Positions 12,001-26,333 of a stretch of DNA of 64,000 nucleotides are shown here, piece by piece. Position numbers and translations under genes: made by a program. Source of the DNA: Sipunculus nudus (Eukaryota > Annelida > Sipuncula > Golfingiida > Sipunculidae); contig CM049306.1 in assembly GCA_026874595.1 (NCBI GenBank), forward strand, positions 44,270,019 through 44,334,018, read 5' to 3'. Each line of letters opens with the position of its first letter. Position 1 is the stretch's first letter. Below the pieces are notes generated by a model. It was not told the origin of the DNA. It saw only the letters and a list, made by a program, of their open reading frames with translations, and ran no database searches.

Positions 12001-15000
12001 CCAGGATTATATATCGATTCACGAAATGGATAGTCATTAGAGACTGTAATAGCTGATAATTTCTAGTGTGATGTGTTGACACTACTTGTCATATTTAAAG
12101 ATTCCCATTTTTAAACCAGACAGGTTCCTGTAGATTGATTGAGAGTGGAAGTTTGGAAGATCACCCATTTTATTCACATCAGTAACGATCCTAAACGCAA
12201 ATGGAATGTCTAGACATAGAATTAATAGCATAAAGGGTGAGTGACGCTTTGTAGAAAATGTCTCAAACCCAATAAATCTCAGCATCGATTTTATATTGTT
12301 TTGAAGCAGAGAGGATGCATCGGGTCCGTTTACTACGAAACAATCGCTAATCAGTTGTTTATACATCAAGTGTGCTGGCCAATGGCAGGAGAGCTTGCAA
12401 TATCCGGTAAGCATTTACAAATATGCCATTTATATAAGAATTAACCCGATTTGGTTATGTCAGGGCTTTCAATATGAGAACATTTGAAGAGTGCGGGACG
12501 CTCAAGCCAAAATGTAGGAGAGTCCCAGCTTAGTTTGGTTCATGGCAAAGGGAGATATAATGCGAAACAAGAACATTATTTTGGTATTTAATGTCATTAT
12601 CGTATCATTTTATAATTAAAATATTGTCATTATATGATTACTTGATTAAAGTGTAAGAGTTAGTTGTAAGCGCAGTGTTTACGTAACTGACTGGTTTATT
12701 TGAAACAGTCGATAATGTTCAGTGACTGCTACAAGGGCATTGTTTGGTCCTCTTGGTCCTGTTCCCAGAAATTCGCGCGTCGCACCGGACCCTTGACCCC
12801 CAAGAGCCAGGCGTCCGAAAAAGATTTTGAGCGTCACAGACGCTTACCCCCGCGTTCCTTAAAGTCCTGTTATGTAATTACATACTGTTACCATTAAGAT
12901 GCCAGTTTATACATTATCACAAACGGTACTACACACCGAACTGCTTAAATAGAAGGATGATGATCTGTGCGAGTGACGTCACAATTAAAACTGCATCATG
13001 TATATGATCCATAGCAGAGTTTAAATTGGACCAGGGATAATATACGGCAGGTGAAAATTAAATGTTACAGCCTGTTCACCGAAATGGGCGTGGTTACCCA
13101 ACAGCGTGCTTCCGGCTTCTTCTCGGTGGGCACGGTTCCAATCCCCAACAAACTCTCTCGGTGATAGATCGACACAGTCCCTGGAGTACCTTTGTTTCCT
13201 GTGCCCTTAACAAACCCAGTCTGATTCATTTAAAAATCGTCGACATGCCGCCATTTTTCGTAATCACAAAAACCCCGGATGTGGGAAACGACATGTCGAA
13301 AATCAGTGGTAAATTGATAATAGTTAAAATAACACCACTCCTGTAACTGTTAGAGCTGAAAAGTTTATTTAGATCAAAATATTTATTGGTGTATACATAC
13401 CATAAAGGCAGGCCCTAAGAGATAATGGCTGTTTTCTGAGTAGCCGCCGCACTGTCTTCTTGAGCTAGTTAATATAATAGCATGAAAAATCCACAGCTGC
13501 AGTTCAATTAATATGTGCTAGCATTAGGCGATAGCCTTTATTTGGATTGTTAGAAATTTATTAAAATAATCAGTTGAATTTGCCGCGTGGATTGGTTGTA
13601 TTACATTATAACATAGTTAGGCAGGTAACTGGAGGGGATAAGAATTGATGTATTTTCTGATGAATTTCAAGCATGACTATCAGGAAGTGTAATTAATGAT
13701 GATAGAGTGAATCTCTAAAGCTAAATTAATTTACCAAATTTGGAACCCAAGAACCAGATTGATATATAAAATAAATCGTGAAAAGATGAAGCTTTTCAAA
13801 ATGTCACTCAAGATGAATTGACGTCCCTGAAATTTAAGAGTCACATAAAACATGTAACGTTGAGGTTTTAGTATGTCTGTCACTTTCACATATACATGCC
13901 CTTGTTACACACTGTTAGACTTGTGACCGCCTGGTTAAAGTAACGAATGTCCAATCATTATGCTTGCAAACTACATAGACTTTCCTCTCTTGCTTGCTGA
14001 GGTTTATTTTATTTTATAATGAAATAGTTTCTCCTGAATATCAGACAAAAAGAAAGCAGTTAGTCAGCATCTATATTATAATTTACGGTGGTGACATTAA
14101 ATCGTTGTCATTCAACTTCTCTATGGGCACGCCTTCGGTCTGGGAAGGAACAACACCAAGGGTGACCGGTAGAAGTCATTCATTGTTTTCCCATAAATCA
14201 TGAGAAATTTGACATTATTTTGGAGACATTACCCTTGTTAATCCGGTTTGTAAACTTGCAGCGCCATCGATCATATTTTTAATGAAAATAAACTGGACTG
14301 GTCTTCGAGTGAAAAATAATGAATAGGTATTATCCTCTAGATTTTTTTATAGTCATGTAATGTATGGGCCTTTCAATTTAAATTCATAAAGTATTCTGAA
14401 AAAGCAGTCATTTTTTTTTTCAGCCGTATATAAAATACTGATCTTCAGGCATGCTTTCCTAGCTTGTCGTGTCTGTGCTAATATTATAAGATAACCAGTA
14501 ACACTGTTTAGTTCGTGTTGGTATCACCTAACCCTCAGCTCTGCTAATTTCGTTTGCGCGAGTCACGATATCCTTTCCATTCCCTTCTATTTACGGACAC
14601 TGATCGAACAAAAAGGATCTATACAGAGTCTCAACTCTCATAAAACTGCGTTCAGTACAAGGAACCAGACTGTGCTTTTCCATTTCTTGGAACATTAAAA
14701 ACATTAACATATTTATGTTTGCCACATATATAAAATAAAGGAACCATGTGCTATATGTTATTAAAACTTGAGGACAATAAGATGTACGGGAGTGAAATCT
14801 GGGGAAAAAAGAGCTTATCTTGTCTGTTTGTCAGATACATCCAAGAGGCGAAGAATAAAAAAACAAAAAACTAAGTCGCAGTCGCTCGAATCCTTATTTT
14901 ATAAGGGGAAATTGGAAGAGGGCGATTAAGCATAGGACAGATGCGTGTTTAAAGGAACCTCTTTAGTGATACACGCTGTCTCCGTACAAAGTACTACGTA

Positions 15001-15324
15001 AGACACGACCATATACTTTAATATTGCACACTTTCGTCCTTTTCTCAATAACAACGTACCCACAAATAGGTACTCAAGCGACGATGGTCAGGCCTATTAC
15101 AATAGTAACTTTTTATATAATCATATTCTCTATCGCGTGACATATTATAAGATTAAACAGTTTGTGTAAAAATATACATGAGAAGCATAGTCTCATAGTA
15201 TAAAAAAATGTCTAATGCAAATGATATACAATAGGACTCCATATTTATTGGATAAACTCAGGTATTTCTAAAAAATATTTCAGTAGGATTAACAATCACC
15301 TGCTTTTTAGTTAGTTTTAACATT

Positions 15325-15326
<2 letters not shown>
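9095..15326. other. Long gene-free AT-rich stretch
   Basis: I could support no genes, RNAs or mobile elements here. Features limited to simple tracts: poly-C near 9223-9234, poly-A near 10989-11003. Open frames at 12082-12444, 13062-13346 and elsewhere are short, lack recognisable motifs and are compatible with chance. Confidence 0.4.

Positions 15327-15393
<67 letters not shown>
15327..15393. repeat. (AT)n microsatellite
   Basis: Alternating AT for about 65 bp. Confidence 0.95.
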
Positions 15394-15396
<3 letters not shown>

Positions 15397-15629
15397 GCCA
15401 ATTCCTAAAGAAATCCGAAAGGGTCAGACGTTTTTGTTTGTATTTTAATTGAGACGTAAAATTACAAGACATTTATTGATTTACTAACACAGCTGATGCA
15501 AAAATTACAAATATTTGTGAAATAAATTATTGGTTCAACTTTCGATCCCTTTACATTCTGACCTATATTACCTATCACTTGACAATTAAGCCATGGGTAA
15601 ATAGCATGAAGTCGACCTTTAAGTCACTA

Positions 15630-16211
15630 TCACATATAGCCTGCGGGGCCCGTACGGTGAGTAAAATCACCATTCTTTGCTATATTTGCACGGTGCCCGC
15701 AAGGTACCGTACGATTTTCACGGGCGTTGGTTCAATTTTTACTCACTGAACGGGCGCCGTGGTGCTGAGCTGGCGTCGCTCAATTCTCCGGAAGCCCGTC
15801 GAAAGGCCATAGACAGCCCGTAGACCGCCCGTATGGTCGCCTTACGGGAACCGGCCGGTATCCGTACGGAACCATTACGATTTTCCGGGTAATTTTTCCG
15901 GAAATATTCGTACGGGCGCCTTGCGGTGTCCGCCGTTGCCTGACGGGCACCTTGCGATAACCTTACGGTACCCGTAAGGGATCGGTGTGATATGTGTAAA
16001 GTCGAACGGCTGCTATGCGGGGTCCGCATGGCTCCCTTGCGATGTAAATTTTGCCCGTGCGGTGTCCTCACGGTCCCTTTAAGCTGAGCTGTGGGATATA
16101 TAAATACTGCCACATCGGCATATATATTATAAATACTGAACCTCTGTGCGCTGGAGCCAACTTCTCTGAACGTGTTAACTGTTTTATTGTACCTTGAAAA
16201 TTGATCTGAAT
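15630..16211. mobile_element. CpG-rich DNA element, left part (split by the LINE)
   Basis: From 15630 the composition changes abruptly to CpG-rich sequence in which ccgtacgg, gggcgcc and cttacggtac-like words recur many times, up to about 16075. The matching right part is at 21510-21984, on the other side of the LINE. The outer ends resemble an inverted repeat: tcacatata at 15630-15638 faces tatatgtga at 21976-21984, and both are followed inward by a GGG/CCGTACG-rich segment. Without the LINE the element would be about 1.07 kb. No transposase is visible, so it would be non-autonomous. The flanking duplication is not clear. The superfamily is unknown to me. Confidence 0.5.
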
Positions 16212-16225
16212 AAGTGTAGCACTCA
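16212..16225 (+). repeat. Target-site duplication of the LINE, 5' copy
   Basis: aagtgtagcactca is found here and again at 21496-21509, directly after the A-rich 3' end of the LINE. A 14-bp identical pair bracketing a non-LTR element is what target-primed reverse transcription leaves. Confidence 0.85.
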
Positions 16226-16333
16226 CTACCGGTTGACATGGCGGAGTGAGCAGACACGCTATGCTTGAGCTCTGGCAGTGACGATTATTAAACAGGTGTT
16301 TTTCAGGATTACTAGGACAGAAACTGTTTAAAA

Positions 16334-17290
16334 ATGCCAAGAAATAGGGAGAATAAACAAAAGGACAGTAAAGGGAATAATATTCTGGATAGTTTTGTCA
16401 GTGTACAGGGAGAAAATGATGAGCAGAGTCAGTCTGACCACATTGAAGGGGTCATGTCGGACGACGATCTAAGTGAGCAATCCCTTCCCGGTGAACCGAG
16501 TCAGTCCCCAGTGCAACGCTCCAACAGTATATAGCTAAAACAGTAAATGATTCAACTAAGGCAATTTTAGAAGCATTTCACAAATTTGAAAGGCAATTAG
16601 AAGATGAAGTGGCAAAATTAGAAAACCAGGTTACAAATTTGGTCTCTGAAAGTAAAACATCAGAAAAGAAGGTTGAAGAATTAGTTGACAGTTTAGAACA
16701 TTCATAAGGGTCAATAAGTGAAATGGAAAAACGGCTGGAAAGTGTTTTGTCAGAAAATGAAACATTAAAATGTGACATGGAGAACCTGGTAAAAGAAAAT
16801 ATGAATCTGTCCCAAACAATTAAAAAAATTGAAGAAAATATGGAGAATAAACTGAATGAACTCGAAAGACACTCACGTGAATATAACATAAGGATATCAG
16901 GAGTGAAAGAAAACAAAAGCGAGGACTGTAAAATAATTGTAGCTGAAATTATAGCAAGAGAGAAATCATTGGGGGAAACCACGATGCAGGGCATCACAGA
17001 TATGCTGGAAAATGTACACAGAGTTGGCGCACAAAAAACTGGTGTTCCTCGACACATAATAGCGAGACTTTTCAGTCGCCCAGTCCGAAATGCGTTGGTC
17101 AAAGGAGTAAAACCGCAATGAACAAAGGACCTTTGCGTCTGTTTGAAGACCTCACAGCGCGTGATTACCGACTGAAACGTCAGGCGAAAGCACAAATGAC
17201 TGAGGCCTTCAAACAAAAGAAACGTTCATTGACAAGATTTTCATTGAGGGCGCAGAGGTGCCAATTCAATCAATTTCTGCCTAAAGCTGG
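16334..17290 (+). pseudogene. LINE ORF1 (L1 ORF1p-like RNA-binding protein), broken
   Basis: Starts at ATG 16334 (MPRNRENKQKDSKGN). After a frame change near 16530 it continues as a long heptad-rich coiled coil (roughly 16590-16870), interrupted by an in-frame stop near 16705. The segment ERHSREYNIRISGV and then VHRVGAQK and PRHIIARLFSRPVRN match the RRM-like and C-terminal parts of L1 ORF1 (Transposase_22 family). A second frame change near 17118 leads to LFEDLTARDYRLKRQAKAQM, and a third to FIDKIFIEGAEVPI near 17225-17270, the usual C-terminal end. In the family, ORF1p trimerises through its coiled coil and coats the element RNA. At least one stop and three frameshifts make this copy non-coding. 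Confidence 0.8.
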
Positions 17291-18653
17291 TTGCATAACA
17301 GTTATGACGTTACTATTTAACAAACATGCAGGTGAGCCGGTTTTGACGCGCTAACAAGCGTGATACATCGAAATCCAGTAGGAGCTAGTGTGATTACGAG
17401 CACGCGGTTGCCGCCACACGTGTAGCCTAGTGACAGAAACGCTAGTCGGAAAGCTTCGTCTACCTTCGGGAATTAGAGACTGACTATTGCCGGGGAGTGC
17501 CGGGGCCTGCCGGGACTGGTGCCCCGCTCTATTCTGGCCCTTACCCAAGCATGATGGAGCGAGGTACCAGTCTGGGGACTACCGAGGTATTTCCTCTGCG
17601 TAGGAGAGACTCTGTTATTCTGATGTGTGTAACTTATTATCTTCTTGTCTCGGCCCAAGACGTGTGATTCCGATCCGCTCTGCTCCCCTCCGTCAACAAC
17701 GTCTTGGAAACGACTCTTAGGAAAACGCCTCGTAAGGTTCCAAATAGGAGACCCCTTTGGAATCGTATAATTGACATTTCAAGCGGTGTCAACATAAAAT
17801 AATTACCTTTTTGTTGTCTTTGGATGTTTTATAAAACATCTGCAAAGTATTGGCACCAAAATAATGCTCAATAGCCCTACTTTTCCATAATTTTGCCAAG
17901 AGCTGATGTGTTTACATAGAGAACAAGCCGCCATGATTACATTAAGTGACCCACAGTCCTTTGCAACGGGATTTAGACTGGGAACCCGCTCTGATCTTAT
18001 CGCTGTTTGAACTGGAAAAGCGGGCGATAATAGATGTCGGTGGAGGGTACCAGTTGATCAACGTCCGCTCATTACAAATTCCTGTATATTGTTATGTTTA
18101 ATTCACCGCGGGCTTACAAGGATCATTAGGGATAATATTTCATTAATATATTAAGGTAAGAACGTGGTAAAGTTGCCAGAAAGACCTATTTACTACCAAA
18201 GACACTAACGGATGCATTTTGGTGTGTATATTTAGTAGTTTGGAGAGTTTAATTGGTGACTTCTACCAGTGTCTACCATTTCACCATTACAAGGCCTAAC
18301 TGTACAGGCCATTCCCACAACTGTGATCGTATCACAGTTGTGGATCCGCAACAAATTATCTTCTTCACAAACAAGCCACCTGACACGGCAGAGCGTTTCG
18401 ACGGAACAAGGATGCCATGTTTTATTTCAGACTTACGAGACTGTCTGGAAGATTGGTAATTAATGCTGTTGTTATTTCTTGTATTATTTATGTTGGTAAA
18501 AAGACTCTAAATTACATTTTTCGCACTCTTTTTGTAACTAGTAGATGCTCAAGAAAGACAAATTTTCTTGGCAAGGCCCTTGCTTTTGTATTTTTAATCT
18601 TAGTTGATTATGTGTGTGTTCTATTGAATTTAGATATATCTTAATAGTATACT
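17291..18653 (+). other. Unassigned region between LINE ORF1 and ORF2
   Basis: About 1.36 kb without recognisable coding. The first half (17350-17760) is distinctly GC-richer and contains none of the expected ORF2 start. It may be a genuine long inter-ORF region or a later insertion; I found no flanking duplication that would prove insertion. A perfect 13-bp inverted repeat lies at 18315-18343. Confidence 0.4.
18315..18343. repeat. Perfect 13-bp inverted repeat with 3-nt loop
   Basis: ccacaactgtgat, then cgt, then atcacagttgtgg. All 13 bases pair. It is placed about 310 bp upstream of the ORF2 start. It could be a hairpin in the LINE RNA or a dyad binding site. Confidence 0.8.
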
Positions 18654-21153
<2,500 letters not shown>

Positions 21154-21495
21154 AGCAGGTGCCAGCATCAGGAACCAAATATATTAAGCTGTTTGTATTA
21201 TATTAAGTCTATTGAAGATATAGAAAAAAAGGGATAGCAAAGAAAAGTGGAAAGACTTCGAGTACATAAAGAAAAGTGGGGTAACATAATACAAAGAGTG
21301 GATACTTACATTAAAAATAGATTAAATTAGCACAAGATCTGTATATATATTATTCATTCTCTCTTACAGATATGTACCATTTTGTGTTATGGTTATGTGT
21401 AGTTGCGTGACTTTGTATGTCGTTGATGTCTTGTCTGTAACGTTTTATGTTGTTTTTTAAGTTCATGTATATAAATTGTTTTGTCAATAAAAAAA

Positions 21496-21509
21496 AAGTG
21501 TAGCACTCA
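21496..21509 (+). repeat. Target-site duplication of the LINE, 3' copy
   Basis: aagtgtagcactca, identical to 16212-16225, directly after the A tract that ends the element. Confidence 0.85.
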
Positions 21510-21984
21510 GGTTTGGCACTACAAGAAATATAATATTAATAAATGATTTCCAATTATTATATTTTGTAGTAAACGTTAATTATGAAAATCAAATCGAGTT
21601 ACTTAAAAAAACTTTGATTGTAATATATCGAAAAATAATATTGGTCTCTATCCTATTTGACCGTTTCTTATTATTTGGCTTAATGTTCAACAGCTATATA
21701 CAAAGCAGAAATTAACCTTACGGTGGCCGCACAGTGCCAGCGATCGCCCGCCGGGCATTGTACTATACGGTGTACTTGCTTCATGCAAAGAACCCGCACG
21801 GTCTCCTTACAGTCCCTAGACGGCCCCCTTACCAACGAAGTTTCGGAGGTCGCCCTTTGGTCGCCGTAAATTATGTGAGTGCAACCAACGTAGGATGAAA
21901 AATCACACGGTGACCGTACGGTCTCGAAAACTCACGGCAAGCCGGCGGGTTGAAAAAATCGTACGGCGCCCGGTGTATATGTGA
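21510..21984. mobile_element. CpG-rich DNA element, right part
   Basis: After about 205 bp of AT-rich sequence, a CpG-rich block (21716-21975) starts with cttacggtgg. It shares the vocabulary of 15640-16075 (ccgtacggt, gcacggt, cttac-ggt, gggcgcc). The right end tatatgtga is the inverse of the left end at 15630. I read it as the second half of the element that the LINE split. Confidence 0.5.
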
Positions 21985-23110
21985 GCTAGAAATCAGACGC
22001 CCACAATTTGGCATGCGGCGGATCCCCTACCTATTCGGCTCACGGTTTACACAAGGCAAACATATTTGTGTTTTTTGTTTTGCCTAAAAGTAGATTCCCT
22101 ATTCTAGGATGTTTCCAAACCAGTGTTAGCATTCACCTATTCGGCTCATATTCTCAGATTCGTTGATGCATTAGAGTAGGGACTTGCATGAAAAAATAAT
22201 TTTTATTTTACTTGGACATTATCTATATCATTGGATAGAGAGAAAAAAATTATGACTCATGGCATCAAGCTAAAAATATATCATTATGAGCAAAAAGTGA
22301 GATATTTAAAGGGAAAGTTTCTGATATGTGCAAAATTTTGTTCTCCTACCCCTTTTATTAGCCCTACTCCAACTGTGACCACAAGAAGAGGCCAGAAGTA
22401 CCCAGGGGACACACACTGACAGCTGAAACCTCACCCTGACATACAATGGAAGCCAAGCATGACCTTTAATGAAACCATACCAAAACACACAAGGAAACCA
22501 CACCCACTCACATTATGCCACGCCCACAATCACAGGACCTGGAACTATTGGAGGAACAAAACATTTTCATTAATAATTTATTTACATATAAACCATATTT
22601 TGCTAGCATTCTGCTATGTTTTATTGCTTGGAATTTAAAAATATATATTTTTAAAAACATATAAAAATATTCCCATATGTATGATGAAAAATATCAATAC
22701 TGATGTTCAACTGCTCATAAGTAAATGTTGGAATATAGAAAAATAAATTTATTACTTAAAACAAATATATACAAAATGCTAATTAAAAAATATAGAGTGT
22801 GTGGCACATTAAAATTTGAATAAATTAAAAATGTACAAGTGTATAATATGCAATGCTACCTGTAAAATAAATAAAGTTTAAATTTACAAGAACAGTCCTT
22901 TTATTTAAAAATCATAAAAAGCATTAAAAATCGTAATTACATGATTATACAATTCATATTTACATAGAAAATTATCACATAACAAGTTTAATTTATATAC
23001 ATAATTTTATAAAAACAATTGTGAATGTGGAATGCTGATTTTCAAGTGAATGTCATATTATTCATACAAATGTACAAAATAAATACCAACTTGTGTTCTG
23101 TGCCAACCAT
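21985..23110. other. AT-rich spacer, no gene
   Basis: No gene seen. A 14-bp direct repeat acctattcggctca occurs at 22029-22042 and 22135-22148 and brackets 92 bp. 22560-23100 is very AT-rich and probably contains the 3' untranslated part of the minus-strand pseudogene that ends at 23111. Confidence 0.4.
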
Positions 23111-25850
23111 TTAAATGTCATGTCTACCTGTGTTTAATTCCATAATTTTTAACAAGTTGTCTTTTAATTCACACAAAGGCAGCTGCTTCCTGTATCTGCT
23201 GAACTGGTATAAATCAGACTGGCCACTGTTCCCTAGTATTGTTTTTCTAACACTGATCTGGTTTTTCACAGCAATGATTTTTTGCTTATTGTTGTTTAGT
23301 CCATTCAAACATTCATCCATCTTTTCTTTACTCTTTTCCAGACCCCACCATTTTCTGTTAAGACTTCAAGCAGAGTCTCTTTCATAGATTGTTCTTTCTC
23401 AGATTTTTTGTGCATGTCTTCTTGTTTTTGTTTTAACCTAAATGCTAACTGTGCCTGTATCATTTTTTCCTTATCTCTGGCCATTGCAGTGTCCTGCCTG
23501 GCTTGCTTCCTCACACCAGCAATAATAAAATCCCTCTCCAACTCTGTTTTACCATCAATCAAACTACCTGTCTTGTTAGATGAATACATTATTTTGCAGG
23601 AATTGTAATCCAGTTTTGCGGCAGGTACCCTTTTCAGCGCAGCATCCAGTTGACCAAAAACGCGTTCCCCACTGATATTGGTCGCAGTCCATGAAACTGC
23701 CATTTCTTGAATGGTCTCTGATGGGGAGTGGTACAGGCCACCTTCAAGCTGATCTGAAACTTGTCTCTTTATGTCTTGGCTTATCTTTGTCAATAATTTC
23801 TGAACAAGCATCTCTGTGGTTTTGTCAATGCTGGGGTCTGCACATGTGACCAAGCTAGTTAAAACTTCATCATTTTTTATGGGCACATGGTTGAACAGGC
23901 TAACATTTCCTTCAATAAACTGCTGTGGGTCTTTTATCCATGTTGTGATTTTACTGTCCGCTTCCTGTAAATATTTGTTTGTGCAGAGGATAGGCTCATC
24001 TTTCTCCATCAGCCTCATCCAAGACCTGTTACGAGTTTGCCGATAAGTCCTAATGCACGACAACCTGATATATAGAACTTGGTTTGTAGGTCAGTATACA
24101 CAGAACGCAGAAGATTATTGGGCGTGCCCCATACCTGCCCAAGAAAATGGAAAAAGTGTTTATTCAGATGATACACTGTGCCTGCATTCTTGAACAGAAT
24201 ATGAAACCTATTTCCTATGAAGGGATGAATGGTGCATTCTTTAACAATACAACCAGCAAGAAAAGCTTGATTTCACCTGGTGACCACAACCATCTTTGTG
24301 AAATACACTGCACATAGCCCTGATCAGTGCCTGTGTACCACTTTCATTCCTGTGTTTGTATAATTTAGAGGTTGCTGAATTTAATTCTTTTTCTGCTTCT
24401 TTTAACACAGTCTCAGCACTTTTGGCAAAAGTGTCCAGAGGGTGGAGTGCACAGAAAAAAATGTTCCATGAGTCACCAGACTTGTCAATGGCTTGTTTCA
24501 GAATGTCATTTGTTTTCTTGTTTACAATGTGCCTATCTGTCATTGTGTTGGACACATTCTGTAGTATGCTGGAGTTTTTAACATCTGTTTTATCAACTGA
24601 TGCTATGGCGTTAGCATATGAGTGTGAGCTACCACTTGGTATCTGTTCCATCCTGAGTGTGTATGTGTTATCCCTTGTGGATACCTGTATTTCTGCAAAG
24701 TGCTGTTTCTGTTAGGTTGTTCCATCATATTTGAGTGTTGTATGTGTAGCGCTTTTCAGTTCCTCTTTAGCATGAACACGCGATACTGTTCCCATCTCTC
24801 GAACAATCCTTGAACATGTTGATGGATCAGGCAGATCTTGGACCCCCATCCCAGTAAATTTCTCTGCAATAAATCTGATGACAGATGCCTTGTTTTCTAC
24901 ACTTACTTGTTTCTGTGCACAGAAGTATATCACCTGACGAATATTACTGCTGTAAGTCCTCCCATCTAATTTTGTTTTGATCACTGTTACACTGGCTTCA
25001 GCTAGCAAGTCATGTAACTTATCTTTCTCACATTCCAATTCAATGACATCTGATTTAAGACGAGAGTTCTGTTCATGGATTGTAGTATCTGGTTTGCCAC
25101 AACTTTCACAACATGACATGCCAACAGATTTCTGTAGTTTAGATTTATAATACCTATGTATACGGCGTTTTTGGACTGTAATCCGTTTTAGTCGATCACT
25201 GAGAAGTTTGATCTTTTGCACGTTTTTGCTTTCATTGCAGGCTGCCCGGAGATCTCGGACTTGTTTCCGTAAACTTGAGATATGAGATACTTTGCGTGTT
25301 AATTTCTGATTTACAACCTCGGCTGATACTGTTTTACCTTCAACTTCAGTTCTGAAACAGTTCTGTTTAGCTGTTTTACTTTTTTCTCAAGGGTTATCAC
25401 ATGAGTGGACTTTTCAGGAATTACAGTCTATGCTGCCAAAGTTTCTTTGACCAAATCAGAATTTAGCTTTTTAAGTTTTGCTGTTTCCTCAAACTGGCCA
25501 TCTTGAATAGGCTTCTTTAAAACAGACTGTGGTGGGACAAATTCGGATTGCAAAAATTCTGCCAGTTTCTGTGCATCCCTCTTATTTTTCCCAAGCTTAA
25601 CTCTCTGTGATTTCAGTCTTGATATGCAAATTGAAAGAGCTGAATTTGAAACTCTGTCATGATCACAGACTAGCACACGTCTAACATAGCTGTAAATCTC
25701 TTGTGTTGGAATAAATTGGCAGGATGATAGTTCAATAATAACACCTTTTGTCAAAGTTTTTACAGATTTACTGTTATTCAATGTGGACGTTTCACTGTCA
25801 TATGTAATTCCATGGGCTGAACAGGCCTTACCCAACTCCTTCTCAAACAT
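23111..25850 (-). pseudogene. Decayed gene of an uncharacterised transposase-like invertebrate protein family
   Basis: A once-continuous protein of roughly 900 residues read from 25850 down to 23111. Order: an N-terminal domain (25850-25428), in-frame TAG, a coiled coil (LEKKVKQLNRTVSELK), a frameshift, then a C-x2-C pair (CCESCGK), a second coiled coil, IKTKLDGRTYSSNIRQVIY, LPDPSTCSRIVREMG and LKYDGTT. After an in-frame TAA (24712-24714) come GTYTL-like and NTMTDRHIVNKK segments, CALHPLDTF, FHKDG, then after a frameshift PFIGNRFHILFKNAG. Another frameshift leads to a long C-terminal part with GGLYHSPSE, SGERVFGQLDAAL and a Lys/Glu-rich helix. A last frameshift gives the tail ending at 23111. 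From memory this layout matches many 'uncharacterized' predicted proteins of corals, sponges and molluscs. The YDGTT and TMTDRH acidic residues could be part of a DDE/RNase H-like site; that is inference. Two stops and at least four frameshifts make it a pseudogene. Confidence 0.7.
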
Positions 25851-25875
25851 GATGAACCTGAAATAAAATACAGAT
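25851..25875 (-). promoter_or_regulatory. Possible 3' splice site upstream of the pseudogene start
   Basis: Read on the minus strand, a T-rich tract ending tttattttatttcag lies about 8 bp before the first ATG (25850). It fits a splice acceptor, so the ATG may lie in an internal exon and the original gene may have had an upstream exon. I could not identify that exon. Confidence 0.35.
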
Positions 25876-26260
25876 AATTAAATAAAGATTTATCTCATTG
25901 TATTGGATGAATTAATTTAAAGATAAATGGACCCATCGATGCGACAGTTCAGATTAAATCACAGGGATTTTCAGCTCAGATTTGTAAGTAGACTTTATGT
26001 CACATGTACTGTTAATGTTTACCCGAATTTAACATAAACCATATATTATACAGGCATATCATTTTAAAATTATATTCCAATATAATTCCATCATATGATA
26101 ATAGAATACGTGATGATATTAAATCTGTAGGTTTCTTTAACTCAAGCATTACTATATTTGTTTAATGAATACTGCCATGTCTTATCTTATATTCAGATAA
26201 GATAGGCGATAGGCGGGGGCCAGGAAGGGGTGGGGGTGCAGGAATACCTGCTGGGCAAAT

Positions 26261-26263
<3 letters not shown>
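25876..26263. other. No feature seen
   Basis: AT-rich sequence upstream of the transposase-like pseudogene. No upstream exon or terminal inverted repeat could be identified. Confidence 0.35.

Positions 26264-26331
<68 letters not shown>
26264..26331. repeat. (TA)n microsatellite
   Basis: Uninterrupted alternating TA, about 66 bp. Confidence 0.95.

Positions 26332-26333
<2 letters not shown>

Noticed and set aside
13062-13346. 94-codon frame after a GC-richer patch
   Set aside because: No motif, no conserved look, no splice or promoter context.
15739-16257. 172-codon minus-strand frame
   Set aside because: Lies over the CpG-rich element; Arg/Ser/Pro-rich composition follows from the iterated ccgtacgg words, with no domain.
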